Source: Faecalibacterium sp. CAG:1138
GTDB lineage: Bacteria; Bacillota; Clostridia; Christensenellales; CAG-917
Assembly: GCA_000434675.1 (NCBI GenBank)
Contig: HF988645.1
Span: 5,462 to 69,461 of the forward strand
DNA length: 64,000 bases
Direction: 5' to 3'
In this document: positions 9,115 through 18,791 of the stretch, piece by piece
Layout of the letters: each line of letters begins with the position of its first letter
How positions within the stretch are numbered: position 1 is the first letter of the stretch
Made by a program: the position numbers and the translations under genes
The notes under the pieces: model-generated
What the model saw: only the letters and a program-made list of their open reading frames with translations
Database searches by the model: none
Told to the model about the DNA's origin: nothing

Positions 9115-11193
9115 TTACAGTTTCTTGACGAGTTTAAGGTCAACGCCCTTGTCGGACACTTTGATGACTTCAACTTCAACCATGTCGCCGATGTTAACGA
9201 CGTCTTCAACCTTTTCGACGCGCTCTTTGGCGAGCTTGCTGATGTGAACGAGGCCGTCTTTACCCGGAGCCAGATTTACGAATGCTCCGAATTGCATGAT
9301 TCTGACGACTTCGCCTTGGTAAACGTCGCCGACTTCAGGATCGTGGACGATGTTAAGAATGATCTTCTTGGCTTTTTCGCAAGCGTTGATGTCTTCGTTG
9401 CTGACGAAAATCATACCTTCGTCGTTGACGTCGATTTTAACGCCGGTCTGATCGATGATGCCGTTGATGGTCTTGCCGCTCTTGCCGATGACGTCGCCGA
9501 TCTTGTCAGGATCAATCTGGAAGCTCAGGATCTTCGGAGCGTAACGGGACAGCTCTTTGTTAGGTTCAGGGATGCATTCGGCCATTTTGCCGAGGATATG
9601 CAATCTGCCCTGACGAGCTTGTTCCAAAGCGGTGTGCAGAATTTCTTCGTCGATACCTTTGATTTTGATATCCATCTGGATTGCGGTGATGCCGTCCTTG
9701 GTACCTGCGACTTTGAAGTCCATATCGCCGAGGAAGTCTTCAAGGCCCTGAATATCGCTCATGATGGCGACTTTGCCGTGTTCTTCGTCCTTAATAAGGC
9801 CCATAGCGATGCCCGCCACAGGAGCTTTGATAGGAACGCCTGCGTCCATAAGAGCCATGGTGCTGCCGCAAACGGATGCCTGAGAAGTGCTGCCGTTGGA
9901 GGACAGAATGTCGGATACGGTGCGGATTGCATACGGGAATTCGGCTTCCGAAGGAAGAACCGGTTCGAGGCTTCTTTCAGCGAGTGCGCCGTGACCGATT
10001 TCACGTCTGCCCGGACCTTTCATGCCCTTTGCTTCGCCGGTGGAATAAGGAGGCATGTTGTATTGATGCATATAGCGTTTGAAGTTGTCTTCTTCGATGC
10101 CGTCGAGCTTCTGAACTTCGCTGAGGCTGCCCAAGGTGCAAGTGGTGAGAGCCTGAGTCTGTCCGCGAGTGAAGATCGCACTGCCGTGAACTCTCGGCAA
10201 AATGCCGTGTTCGCACCAGATAGGACGAATTTCGGTGAGGCTTCTGCCGTCAGGACGAACGCCGTCGTTGATGATTTTGGCGCGGACTTTTTCTTTCTTC
10301 ATTGCGTACAGAACTTCGCCGACGAATTTGAGGTCGTCAGGATATTTTTCCGCAAAGTATTCGGCGGCTTCAGCGTTCAAGGCGTCGTCGCGTTTCTCTC
10401 TTTCGGTTCTGTCGAAAGTGTCCAGAACGTAGTCCATCTTTTCGCTGCCCCAAGCGCGGACGTCTGCCTCGAGTTCAGGAGAAGCGTGTTCGATGGTGAT
10501 GTCTTTTTTAGGTTTGCCGACTTCTGCGGCGATTTCTTCGATCCATGCAACGATACGTTTGATTTCTTCGTGACCGAACAGGATTGCGTCCAGCATTTCT
10601 TTTTCGGAAATGATTTTTGCGCCTGCTTCAACCATCAAAATGGCTTGCTTGGTGCCGGAGAGCGAAAGATGCAGCAAGCTTCTTTCACGTTGTTCGCTGT
10701 CAGGGTTGATGACGTATTTGCCGTCAACGTAACCGACGATAACGCTGCCGGTAGGGCCTGCGAACGGAATATCGCTTATGGACAGAGCGATGCTGCTGCC
10801 GAGCATAGCGTAAACCTCAGGCGGAATGTTGTTGTCAACGGAAAGCGGAGTGCAAACAACCGCTACGTCGTTATAAAATCCCTTCGGAAAAAGCGGACGG
10901 ATAGGTCTGTCGATAAGACGGCTGGTGAGAATAGCTTTGTCGCTTGCTCTGCCTTCGCGTTTGGTGTAACCGCCGGGGATTTTGCCGACTGCGTACATTT
11001 TTTCAACGTAGTCAACTCCCAAAGGGAAAAAGTCAACGCCTTCGCGTTTGGTTTTAGCCATCGTCACGTTGGTCAAAACCGCAGTGTCGCCGCAACGAAC
11101 CAAGCAGCTTCCGTTTGCCTGACCGCAATACGCGCCTACTTCGACCGTAACTTCACGGCCGCCGATGATGTTCTTAAAAATTTTTCTTTCCAT
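9115..11193 (-). CDS. pnp: Polyribonucleotide nucleotidyltransferase (PNPase)
   Basis: Phosphorolytic 3'-5' exoribonuclease of mRNA decay, a trimer acting in the cytoplasm. Start set at ATG 11193 (MERKIFKNIIGG) because GGAGG lies 5 bases upstream; 692 residues, the family length. Two RNase PH domains (about 1-215 and 310-540), an all-alpha linker, a KH domain (IGKSGKTINGIIDQTGV, near 565) and a C-terminal S1 domain (GDVYQGEVVRIMQFGAFV, near 620). Follows rpsO after a terminator, the classic rpsO-pnp arrangement. Confidence 0.98.
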   Translation of the reverse strand: MERKIFKNIIGGREVTVEVGAYCGQANGSCLVRCGDTAVLTNVTMAKTKREGVDFFPLGVDYVEKMYAVGKIPGGYTKREGRASDKAILTSRLIDRPIRPLFPKGFYNDVAVVCTPLSVDNNIPPEVYAMLGSSIALSISDIPFAGPTGSVIVGYVDGKYVINPDSEQRERSLLHLSLSGTKQAILMVEAGAKIISEKEMLDAILFGHEEIKRIVAWIEEIAAEVGKPKKDITIEHASPELEADVRAWGSEKMDYVLDTFDRTEREKRDDALNAEAAEYFAEKYPDDLKFVGEVLYAMKKEKVRAKIINDGVRPDGRSLTEIRPIWCEHGILPRVHGSAIFTRGQTQALTTCTLGSLSEVQKLDGIEEDNFKRYMHQYNMPPYSTGEAKGMKGPGRREIGHGALAERSLEPVLPSEAEFPYAIRTVSDILSSNGSTSQASVCGSTMALMDAGVPIKAPVAGIAMGLIKDEEHGKVAIMSDIQGLEDFLGDMDFKVAGTKDGITAIQMDIKIKGIDEEILHTALEQARQGRLHILGKMAECIPEPNKELSRYAPKILSFQIDPDKIGDVIGKSGKTINGIIDQTGVKIDVNDEGMIFVSNEDINACEKAKKIILNIVHDPEVGDVYQGEVVRIMQFGAFVNLAPGKDGLVHISKLAKERVEKVEDVVNIGDMVEVEVIKVSDKGVDLKLVKKL

Positions 11194-11205
11194 GTTTCCT
11201 CCAAC

Positions 11206-11230
11206 GTCGCACCCAAATCCCGAATGCGAC
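11206..11230 (-). other. Short inverted repeat in the pnp leader
   Basis: GTCGCA (11206-11211) and TGCGAC (11225-11230) form a 6-bp stem with a 13-nt loop just upstream of the pnp ribosome site. pnp leaders are often processed and autoregulated; here only the repeat is visible. Confidence 0.4.
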
Positions 11231-11257
11231 AAAATTTTTCTTTTTTTTAGGGTTTTT

Positions 11258-11290
11258 TTACGAAAAATGGGGATGCCGAAAGCATCCCCA
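11258..11290 (-). terminator. Intrinsic terminator after rpsO
   Basis: Minus-strand hairpin TGGGGATGC-tttcg-GCATCCCCA followed by a T-rich tail, 10 bases after the rpsO stop. Partial read-through would feed pnp, as in other bacteria. Confidence 0.88.
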
Positions 11291-11299
11291 TAAAACGGA

Positions 11300-11563
11300 C
11301 TATTTTCTCAGACCCAATTTTTCGATCAAAGCACGATATCTTTCGATATCTTCTTGCTTCAGATATGCCAACAAGCTGCGGCGAGCGCCGACCATTTGCA
11401 AAAGGCCTCTGCGGCTGTGATGATCTTTTTTGTGAACTGCAAGGTGAGCGTTGAGCTCAGCGATGCGAGCGGTCAAAAGCGCAACCTGAACTTCCGGCGA
11501 ACCGGTGTCGTTTTCGCTTCTTTGAAAATCTTTGATAATTTGTTGTTTTTGAAGTTTATCCAT
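11300..11563 (-). CDS. rpsO: 30S ribosomal protein S15 (uS15)
   Basis: 87-residue primary 16S-rRNA binding protein of the small-subunit platform. The signatures [20 protein letters not shown] and [20 protein letters not shown] are intact and the length is standard. ATG 11563 has GGAGG 8 bases upstream. An approximately 80-nt leader separates it from its promoter; S15 often represses its own translation through such leaders, but no known motif is asserted. Confidence 0.98.
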   Translation of the reverse strand: MDKLQKQQIIKDFQRSENDTGSPEVQVALLTARIAELNAHLAVHKKDHHSRRGLLQMVGARRSLLAYLKQEDIERYRALIEKLGLRK

Positions 11564-11652
11564 TGTTTAGCCTCCTTCGTTGGATAAATGATTTACCGAA
11601 AGCAACGTAAGACTTCGGAGTTTCAGTCAAACCTTGCCAAAGGTACGAAAAT

Positions 11653-11681
11653 ATCTTACCATAAATAAAGAATTATGTAAA
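11653..11681 (-). promoter_or_regulatory. sigmaA-type promoter of rpsO-pnp
   Basis: TTTACA (11676-11681), 17-base spacer, TAAGAT (11653-11658) on the minus strand. Confidence 0.65.
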
Positions 11682-11704
11682 CAAATTTTCAGCGGTTTTG
11701 AAAA

Positions 11705-13114
11705 TTATTTCCAAAAATTTTCCGTTCTGGTTTTAACTTCTTCAAACCGTTCGACGTATTCCTTCACGGCCTTGAAATCCGCCTGCCGCTCTATCCTGCC
11801 TTCCTTTGGAAAAACCCTTTTGGAAATGCTGCCCGCGCCTGCGGCGAGAATGGACGTCGATTCTTCCATTATGTCCACGTTGTATATGCAGATTTTGCCT
11901 TCTTTCGCGTAGCCCGTGTTTTCCAGATTTCCCGAAACGTGTTTCTGGCGATACATATAGTACGGCAGATATCCGTGCTTTTTCAGTTCGGCGTCGGCGT
12001 AAGAAACCATTTGGTTTGCAAGCAAATTGTCGGTGTTGTCGTGGCCGGAAAGCGTAAGCTCGCTTCCTCTCTTCAGGCTCAAAGTGTGCACCGTGATGTT
12101 TTCGGGCGACAATTTCACCGCGCTGTCAACGCTGAATTTGAAGTCTTCGAAAGTTTCTGAGGGAAGCATTGCGATAAGGTCGAAGTTGACGTCGAAATCG
12201 TAGTCCTTCGCAAGCTCCACCGCGCGGTAAAAATCCTCAACCGTGTGGTCGCGCCCGATAAGGCGCAAGGTCTTGTCCCAAAAGGTTTGAGGATTGATGC
12301 TGATTCTGGTTACTCCCGCGTTTTTCAGAACGTCCAGTTTTTCTTTCGTTACGGTGTCCGGCCGTCCCGCCTCGACGGTGAACTCCTTAAACGGAAAATC
12401 GATCTCCGTCAAAACGCTTGCAAGCATGTCCGCAGGGAGCGAAGTCGGCGTTCCTCCGCCGAAATAAACGGCTCTGACGGTCAAATTATTCTCAAAAAGC
12501 ACGTTTTTCAGAATACTTATCTCGTTTTTCAGGAATTTTACATAGTCAGGCAGATATTTTTTCAGTTTGTCGATGGCGACAGAAACGAAGCTGCAATAGG
12601 CGCATCTCGTCGGGCAAAACGGAATGTTGACGAAAAAATCCACCTCGTTTTCGCCCACTTTCAGCAGCGGTTTTTGGTTTTTGACAATCTGTTTTACGTG
12701 TTCGGTTTTTGCTTTGGAGCACTCGAAAACGTCCAGAAAAAGACGCTCTGCGTCCTCCCCTCTGTCCTCCAGATCTCTGAAAAGCTTGGTCGGTCTTATG
12801 CCCGTCAGGCTGCCGTATGGCAGGCTTACGCCAGTCAGATTTTTGAGAAAATCATACAAAAAAACCTTGGCAAAACGCTTGGTTTCCCTCTTCTTTTCAA
12901 GGTCGTTCCATTCGGGTTTTATATCCGCCTGCGCGCTTTTTTCGCCGAAATCGCCGGATATTTTCACCGTAAAAACGCCGCCGGAGTCGTCGCACGAAAC
13001 CCTTAATGTCTTTTCCGCCTCGTCGTCCTTTTTGACGTACGGAAAAAACGCCCTCACTTCGTCCATGAGGTCGCTTTCAAATACGCTGTCGGTTTCAAAA
13101 CGAAAAGTAATCAT
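11705..13114 (-). CDS. hemZ: HemZ-type radical SAM protein (coproporphyrinogen dehydrogenase-like)
   Basis: 469-residue radical-SAM protein with the 4Fe-4S motif C167-x3-C171-x2-C174 (CPTRCAYC), the GGGTPTSL SAM-binding loop near residue 220 and VEAGRPDT. A roughly 160-residue N-terminal domain precedes the barrel, as in HemZ rather than HemN/HemW. The family is named for oxygen-independent coproporphyrinogen III oxidation, but no other haem-synthesis gene is in the window, so the reaction in this organism is uncertain. Start ATG 13114 shares one base with the MBL gene stop (TGATG). Last gene of recJ-rel-dtd-MBL-hemZ. Confidence 0.88.
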   Translation of the reverse strand: MITFRFETDSVFESDLMDEVRAFFPYVKKDDEAEKTLRVSCDDSGGVFTVKISGDFGEKSAQADIKPEWNDLEKKRETKRFAKVFLYDFLKNLTGVSLPYGSLTGIRPTKLFRDLEDRGEDAERLFLDVFECSKAKTEHVKQIVKNQKPLLKVGENEVDFFVNIPFCPTRCAYCSFVSVAIDKLKKYLPDYVKFLKNEISILKNVLFENNLTVRAVYFGGGTPTSLPADMLASVLTEIDFPFKEFTVEAGRPDTVTKEKLDVLKNAGVTRISINPQTFWDKTLRLIGRDHTVEDFYRAVELAKDYDFDVNFDLIAMLPSETFEDFKFSVDSAVKLSPENITVHTLSLKRGSELTLSGHDNTDNLLANQMVSYADAELKKHGYLPYYMYRQKHVSGNLENTGYAKEGKICIYNVDIMEESTSILAAGAGSISKRVFPKEGRIERQADFKAVKEYVERFEEVKTRTENFWK

Positions 13115-13728
13115 CAGTCGTCAAAATTTATGGGGTTGTTTGCCCTTTCAAAGTCCAGAGTGGACGATTTGCCGTGCCCCGGATAAACCGTGAGGTTTTC
13201 GGGAATTGCAAAAATTTTTTTGGCGCTTTCCTTCAAAGCGGAAAAACTGCCGTCCATAAAATCGGTTCTGCCATAGCCCATACCAAATATCGTGTCGCCT
13301 GTGAAAAGGCTGTTTTCGATGCGATAGCAAACTCCCCCTTCGCTGTGGCCCGGGGTGAAGATAACTTCGATCTTAAATCCAGCAATCTCCAGCACGTCGC
13401 CGCCCGACAAAAGGTGGTCGGCGGAAAATTTGTTGAAGTGATAACCCATGAAAACCGCCATATTTTTGAAGGAAGTCAGCTTGTCTGCGTCATTTTTGTG
13501 AATATAAGTCGGTATGCCCGCATCTTTCAGCTTGCTTCCCAAAGCAGCATGATCGAAGTGGCCGTGAGTCATAAGCATGGCCTCGATTTTCAGCTTTTTC
13601 GACGTTGCGATTTTCTGCAAATCTTCCATTTTGCAGGCAGCGTCAATGACCAAAGCCCTTCCGTCGTCGTTCGCCACGACGTAGGTGTTGCTGGATAACG
13701 GCGGGCAAACTATGGTGTAAACTTTCAT
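13114..13728 (-). CDS. MBL-fold metallo-hydrolase (glyoxalase II-like)
   Basis: 204-residue single-domain metallo-beta-lactamase-fold hydrolase. The binuclear metal motif THGHFDH (H55, H57, D59, H60), a downstream HSEGG histidine, the GDTIF aspartate and the final YPGHG histidine are all present. This is the YcbL/GloB-like subgroup commonly found between dtd and hemZ in Clostridia. Substrate unknown (possibly S-lactoylglutathione-like or other thioesters). Adjacent to dtd (stop-to-start zero gap) and overlapping hemZ by one base. Confidence 0.9.
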   Translation of the reverse strand: MKVYTIVCPPLSSNTYVVANDDGRALVIDAACKMEDLQKIATSKKLKIEAMLMTHGHFDHAALGSKLKDAGIPTYIHKNDADKLTSFKNMAVFMGYHFNKFSADHLLSGGDVLEIAGFKIEVIFTPGHSEGGVCYRIENSLFTGDTIFGMGYGRTDFMDGSFSALKESAKKIFAIPENLTVYPGHGKSSTLDFERANNPINFDD

Positions 13729-14166
13729 TTATGCCTCCAAAGTCAAGGTTATCGGGCCGTCGTTCACAAGCGAAATCTGCATGTCCGAACCGAAATTCCC
13801 GGAAACCGTGGTTATTTCCTTTTCAAACAAGGCTTTCGTTTTCAAAAACAGCGGCTTTGAAATTTCGGGTTTTGCGGACAAAGTGTAGCTCGGCCGCCTG
13901 CCCTTTGCCGCGTCGCCGTAAAGCGTGAAGTTGGAAACGAGCATCACGCTGCCCTTAACGTCCTTGACCGACAAATTCAGTTTGCCGTTCTCGTCAGGAA
14001 AGACTCGCAGATTCAAAATTTTGTCCGTCAAATATCCGATTGTTTCGTCGGTATCCTCGTTTCTGTACGCCACGAGAACGACAAGCCCCCGCTCTATGCT
14101 TCCGCCATAAGCTCCGTCTATAACTATACTTGCGTTTTTTACAACCTGAACTACGCTTTTCATCAT
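13729..14166 (-). CDS. dtd: D-aminoacyl-tRNA deacylase
   Basis: Homodimeric proofreading enzyme hydrolysing D-aminoacyl-tRNAs (and glycyl-tRNA-Ala). 145 residues, normal length. The family motifs SNFTLYGD (usual SQFTLYG) and NDGPITLTLE (cross-subunit Gly-cisPro, usual NDGPVT) are present, plus KGRRPSY. Starts at ATG 14166 overlapping the rel stop as ATGA; a second ATG at 14163 is possible. The rel-dtd pairing is standard in Bacillota. Confidence 0.96.
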   Translation of the reverse strand: MMKSVVQVVKNASIVIDGAYGGSIERGLVVLVAYRNEDTDETIGYLTDKILNLRVFPDENGKLNLSVKDVKGSVMLVSNFTLYGDAAKGRRPSYTLSAKPEISKPLFLKTKALFEKEITTVSGNFGSDMQISLVNDGPITLTLEA

Positions 14167-16310
14167 CTGTGGACGTCGTGCACGCCTTTGATTTTCATCA
14201 GTTTGTTGATAACTTCCTCAAGCTGAGTCGTTGAGGAGATTTCCATGGAAACGTTTATGATTGCTCCCATTTCTTTGTCGAGTTTTGCAAACGCGGCGGT
14301 GATCTGAATTTTCATCTGCGCAATCGTGTTTGTGATTTCCGCCAGAATACCGCCCTTGTTGTCGGCCAGAATGTTTATCGTCGCCACGAATTTGTTGCCT
14401 ATAACGTCGTCCCACTTGGCCTCGATAAGGCGTTCTTTTTCCATGTTCTTGACGTTCGGGCAATCCACGCAATGTACGCTGACGCCGCGACCGCGGCTGA
14501 TGTAGCCGATGATTTTGTCGCCCGGCACAGGATTGCAGCAATGCGAAAGTCTGACCACGAAGTCGTCGTAACCTTTTATGATTACGCCGTCGTTGTTTCT
14601 GCGGCGAACCGGCGAAGGAGTTTCGCCTTTGATGTCCACCACCGGATTTTTGGTAAGAAGGTCCTTTTTGAAAAAGTCAATCAGTTTGATGAGAATCTGA
14701 TTCGTGTTCAACCCGCCGTAGCCGACCGAAGCGTACAAATCGTCAAGCGACGAAATGGAATAGCGGTTCATGACGTAGCTGAGCCACTGATCGCTCATAA
14801 GTTCCGACAGATTGTAGCCGCGGCGTTTGGCCTCGTGCTCCAGCATGTCTTTGCCGCGCTTGATGTTTTCTTCCTTCATCTCGCGCTTCAAAAATTGACG
14901 GATTTTATTGCGCGCGCCCGCAGATTTGACAATTTTCAGCCAGTCCCTGCTCGGACCGTGCGAAGCGTTCGAGGTGATTATTTCCACAATGTCGCCGTTT
15001 TTTAGGGCCGTGGTCAGAGGGACCATTTTCATATTGACTTTTGCGCCCGTGCATTTGTTGCCCACTTCGCTGTGGACTGCGTACGCAAAATCTATAGGCG
15101 TGCTCCCGACCGGCAGGCTGACTACCTTACCTTTTGGGGTGAACACGAAAATTTCGTCGTCCAGAATGTTGGTTTTGACGCTGTTTAGAAACTCTTTGTT
15201 GTCCTTTGCGTCGGCGTCGGCGTCAACGATGTCCTGCATCCAGTTCAGGGACGGATCGAATTTGTTGGTGTTTTTTCCTTTCTCTTTATATTTCCAGTGC
15301 GCCGCGATGCCGTATTCCGCCACCTTGTGCATCTCGTAGGTGCGAATCTGAATTTCGGCAGGCTCCTTGTAGTTGGTGATAACCGTGGTGTGAAGCGATT
15401 GATAATTGTTCGGCTTCGGCATGGCAATGTAATCCTTGAATCTGCCCGGGATAGGTTTCCAGAGCGTGTGAATCGTGCCGAGAACCGTGTAGCAATCCTT
15501 GACGGTCGGCACGATAACCCTGACTGCGGTCAGATCGTAAATTTGATCGAAGGTTTTGCCTTGCGTTTTCATTTTGCGCCAGATGCTGTAAAGATGCTTC
15601 GGTCTGCCAAAAACTTCGCCTTTTATCCCCAGTTCGTCAAGCTGTTTTCTGATAATTTCGCAAACGAGCGAAACGTATTCCTGCCTTTCGGCAAGCTTTG
15701 ATTTCACCATGTGCGCCAGCTCGTAGTAGTCGTCCGGATAAAGATAGCGCATACAAAGGTCTTCGAGTTCGCTTTTTATAAGGCTGAGACCGAGGCGGCC
15801 CGCCATTTTTGCGTAAATTTCCAAGGTTTCGGAAGCTATGGATTGCTGACGATGCGGCGGAAGCGCGGACAAACTTCTCATGTTGTGCAGTCTGTCTGCC
15901 AGCTTTATGATGATGACACGATAGTCTTTTGCCATGGCAAAAAACATTTTTCTGAGGTTCTCCGCCTGCTCCTCCTCGACGTTTTCGAACTTGAGCTTGT
16001 CAAGCTTCGTAACGCCCTCGACGAGATAAAGCACTTCGTCGCCGAAATTTTTCTTTATGTCGTCATCGGTTGCGGGAGTGTCCTCAATGACGTCATGCAA
16101 AAGCGCGGCCATTATGGTGGCTTCGTCGAAGCCCAAATCGATGAGAATTTCCGCCACGGCGCACGGGTGAATTATATACGGTTCTCCGGATTTTCTGAAC
16201 TGCCCGTCGTGCATTTTTTCGGCATAGGACAATGCGGAAAGTATCCTTTCCGCGCTCTCTGCCGTGTAGTTTGCTTTCACTTTTTCAATAAGTTTGTCGA
16301 TTTGTTCCAT
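14163..16310 (-). CDS. rel: Bifunctional (p)ppGpp synthetase/hydrolase Rel
   Basis: Stringent-response enzyme making and degrading ppGpp in response to uncharged tRNA on the ribosome. 715 residues: HD hydrolase domain with H72-D73 (LLHDVIEDT), synthetase domain (about 200-350, with YQSLHTTV), TGS domain (about 400-460, VFTPKGKVVSLPVGSTP), zinc-finger/helical region with CCNPVPGD, and a C-terminal ACT domain (about 640-715). Both activities should be intact since HD and synthetase motifs are complete. The ribosome site is weak (no clear GGAGG); 15 bases follow the recJ stop. Confidence 0.97.
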   Translation of the reverse strand: MEQIDKLIEKVKANYTAESAERILSALSYAEKMHDGQFRKSGEPYIIHPCAVAEILIDLGFDEATIMAALLHDVIEDTPATDDDIKKNFGDEVLYLVEGVTKLDKLKFENVEEEQAENLRKMFFAMAKDYRVIIIKLADRLHNMRSLSALPPHRQQSIASETLEIYAKMAGRLGLSLIKSELEDLCMRYLYPDDYYELAHMVKSKLAERQEYVSLVCEIIRKQLDELGIKGEVFGRPKHLYSIWRKMKTQGKTFDQIYDLTAVRVIVPTVKDCYTVLGTIHTLWKPIPGRFKDYIAMPKPNNYQSLHTTVITNYKEPAEIQIRTYEMHKVAEYGIAAHWKYKEKGKNTNKFDPSLNWMQDIVDADADAKDNKEFLNSVKTNILDDEIFVFTPKGKVVSLPVGSTPIDFAYAVHSEVGNKCTGAKVNMKMVPLTTALKNGDIVEIITSNASHGPSRDWLKIVKSAGARNKIRQFLKREMKEENIKRGKDMLEHEAKRRGYNLSELMSDQWLSYVMNRYSISSLDDLYASVGYGGLNTNQILIKLIDFFKKDLLTKNPVVDIKGETPSPVRRRNNDGVIIKGYDDFVVRLSHCCNPVPGDKIIGYISRGRGVSVHCVDCPNVKNMEKERLIEAKWDDVIGNKFVATINILADNKGGILAEITNTIAQMKIQITAAFAKLDKEMGAIINVSMEISSTTQLEEVINKLMKIKGVHDVHR

Positions 16311-16325
16311 AAGACTTAATTTGTT

Positions 16326-18671
16326 TTATGTGTGTTTAATATATTTTCTATATATGTAGCTGTCCGAAAGATTGCATTTATTGCCGCCGATTTTCAGAAG
16401 TCCGTCTTCGTCGGCGGTCAAAAGCCCCAGCTCTTTGAACACGCTGAACGCAAGGTACGCAGCCATCGGCGAATATTTGAAATTGTAAGACTTAAGCGCA
16501 AAATATAAATCGAAAACGTTGCGCTCCTTGTGATAGCAAAGATAATCTTTGATTTTCACGTAGATAAATCGAAGATCCGCGTCCGAAACGTTCGGCAAAT
16601 CGGCAATTTCCGTTTCTTTTGCGTTTTCGTAAAGATAGAACTCGGCCCGCGGGAACTTATTCATCAGATACGCCGCGTACCCCGTCGACGACGGTTTGTC
16701 CAGAAAAACGATATTGTCGTAGTAATCGAACGGAAAATCGTCGTCAGGAAGAAGAACGATGCGGTTGTACGGATTTTTGACCGACGTCCACCTGATGTTT
16801 TTGGTGATCGGAAAACCTTTTTCGTCCGCAATTTTCACTGCTTTTTCGAAGGTTTCGACAGACGTACATATAAACGCGTTGCCGAAAACCGAATCGCGCG
16901 GCTTAAACTTTTTTTCGTCAAAAGGCAAAAATTCTTTCGGCGGCGTATTTTCGCCGTGCGCCGTTTGCATGAGCATAAGATAGGCAAGGTTTTCTTTGTT
17001 GTACGAAATTTCGTCGCCAAGTATATCGGCCTTGATAATTCCGCCGACGTATCTTCTGCCCCTGAATTCCTTCACGGAAGCCGTGAACGTGGTTTCGGTG
17101 CCGCCGGTGTATAAACCGAGGCGTTTCCCCATATTAAAACCGACGAGTTCGAAACTGCCGCTTTCCGCTTTTATGTGGTTGGTGGTGGAAATGCTTTTGA
17201 AAAACAGGCGGTTTTTATCCTTAAGCTTGAACACCGGTTGACTGTTGCCGTAACCGGTCGGCTCAAACAGCGTCAGACTTTCGGCAAAATCTAAAGTTAG
17301 CCTATCTTCCGAAATCTCCACGTCGTACAAAATTTTCGGCAAAAACAGACCGTTTTCATAATTTTTCAGCGCAAATTCGTTGACTTCCTCCACAAAATTG
17401 TCAAAATCTTCGGTCATAAGCGAAAGACCAACTGCCGAAACGTGCCCACCGAAGCTCTGAAAATATTTGGTGAAATGCGACAAGCACTCAAACAAATTCA
17501 GCCCCGGAATGCTCCTTGCCGAGCCCCTGAGCGCTCCGTCCTCCTTTTCCGCAAGCAAAATGGTCGGCCGAGAAAACTCTTCCGCGATTTTAGCGGCGGC
17601 AATGCCTACCGTGCCGGCGTTCCAGCCTTTGTCTTTAAGGACGATAATTCGATTTTTGGTAAGGTCGTAGGACAAAAGCTTTTCTCTCGCCTCGACGATC
17701 ATTTTGTCGCAGATGGCTTTACGCTCGTTGTTGTCGGAGGTAAGCTCCTCGAACATTCTCATTATTTCCGTCGGACTTTCGGTGAGGTACATACCTATGA
17801 CCTTCGACGCGTCGTCTATGCGCCCCGCGGCGTTCAGCCTCGGCGCAACTTGAAACATAACGTCGGCCGCCTTCACTTCCTGAAGATTAAGCGCCTTTTT
17901 CCACACGCGATAAACGATGTCGGCGTCCGGCTTATTTATAGCCTCCAAGCCGTAATGAACTATAACTCTGTTGTCGGAAACGAGAGGAACGATGTCGGCG
18001 ATGGTGGCGGTGGCGGCAATGCCTATGTAGCGCATGGCTTCGGCGATTCCTGCAGCGGCTTCGATGATTTTGAACGAGACGCCAGCGCCGCAATAGTCCC
18101 TGAAAATCCCTTCCTGCGTTTTCGGATCCACAACGATTGTGTCCGGGATTTCGTTTTGCGGTTCGTGGTGGTCGGTGATGATGACGTCGATACCCTTCGA
18201 TTTGACGTATTCGACTTCCTTAACCGCCGTTATTCCGCAATCGACGCTTATGACGAGATCGGGCGCGAAACTTTTTATCTGCGCTTCAAGCGCCGAAACC
18301 GATATTCCGTAACCCTCCTCGTTGCGGTTAGGGATATAAAAGCTGACGAAATCGTTGGTTGCGGCAAAAAACTTCAAAAACATTGCAACCGAGCAAATGC
18401 CGTCGCAATCGTAGTCGCCGTAAATGAGAATACGATCGTTGTTTTCTCTTGCCCGATTTATTCTTTCCACGGCTTCGCGGACGCCGTTGATTTCAAACGG
18501 CGACTGCATGTCGTGAAGTTTGGGATAGAAAAATTTTTGCACTTTTTCGGGTGTATTCACACCTCTTTCGCATAAAAGCTCGGCGATTTCAGAGCAAACG
18601 CCCGCGCTTTTTTGAAGATTTTCGATTTCCGCACGCTCCACTTCGGCTCTCTTGATGAATTTTACTGCCAT
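16326..18671 (-). CDS. recJ: Single-stranded-DNA 5'-3' exonuclease RecJ
   Basis: DHH-family exonuclease for RecF-pathway recombination and mismatch/base-excision repair. 781 residues, like the long Bacillota RecJ with an extra C-terminal region. DHH motifs: D86-Y-D88-C-D90 (GDYDCDG), D144 (VDCGIT), D167-H-H169 (ITDHHEP); DHHA1 region near 350-400 with GGH. An OB domain follows, then about 230 residues of lineage-specific C-terminus. Usually apt follows recJ in this cluster; here rel follows directly. Confidence 0.96.
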   Translation of the reverse strand: MAVKFIKRAEVERAEIENLQKSAGVCSEIAELLCERGVNTPEKVQKFFYPKLHDMQSPFEINGVREAVERINRARENNDRILIYGDYDCDGICSVAMFLKFFAATNDFVSFYIPNRNEEGYGISVSALEAQIKSFAPDLVISVDCGITAVKEVEYVKSKGIDVIITDHHEPQNEIPDTIVVDPKTQEGIFRDYCGAGVSFKIIEAAAGIAEAMRYIGIAATATIADIVPLVSDNRVIVHYGLEAINKPDADIVYRVWKKALNLQEVKAADVMFQVAPRLNAAGRIDDASKVIGMYLTESPTEIMRMFEELTSDNNERKAICDKMIVEAREKLLSYDLTKNRIIVLKDKGWNAGTVGIAAAKIAEEFSRPTILLAEKEDGALRGSARSIPGLNLFECLSHFTKYFQSFGGHVSAVGLSLMTEDFDNFVEEVNEFALKNYENGLFLPKILYDVEISEDRLTLDFAESLTLFEPTGYGNSQPVFKLKDKNRLFFKSISTTNHIKAESGSFELVGFNMGKRLGLYTGGTETTFTASVKEFRGRRYVGGIIKADILGDEISYNKENLAYLMLMQTAHGENTPPKEFLPFDEKKFKPRDSVFGNAFICTSVETFEKAVKIADEKGFPITKNIRWTSVKNPYNRIVLLPDDDFPFDYYDNIVFLDKPSSTGYAAYLMNKFPRAEFYLYENAKETEIADLPNVSDADLRFIYVKIKDYLCYHKERNVFDLYFALKSYNFKYSPMAAYLAFSVFKELGLLTADEDGLLKIGGNKCNLSDSYIYRKYIKHT

Positions 18672-18702
18672 AATTTTTGCCTCTGCGTAACGATTTCTTT
18701 AA

Positions 18703-18735
18703 GAAAAAAGCTGCCCAACAAAGTTGCCGGGCAGC
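18703..18735 (-). terminator. Intrinsic terminator after secF
   Basis: Minus-strand hairpin GCTGCCC-12 nt-GGGCAGC followed by six T, between the secF stop and recJ. Confidence 0.88.
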
Positions 18736-18791
18736 ATGTTTGTTGCGTAATTCTTCGTCTCCTCGGAAACGATTGAACTTTCGCAAATATG

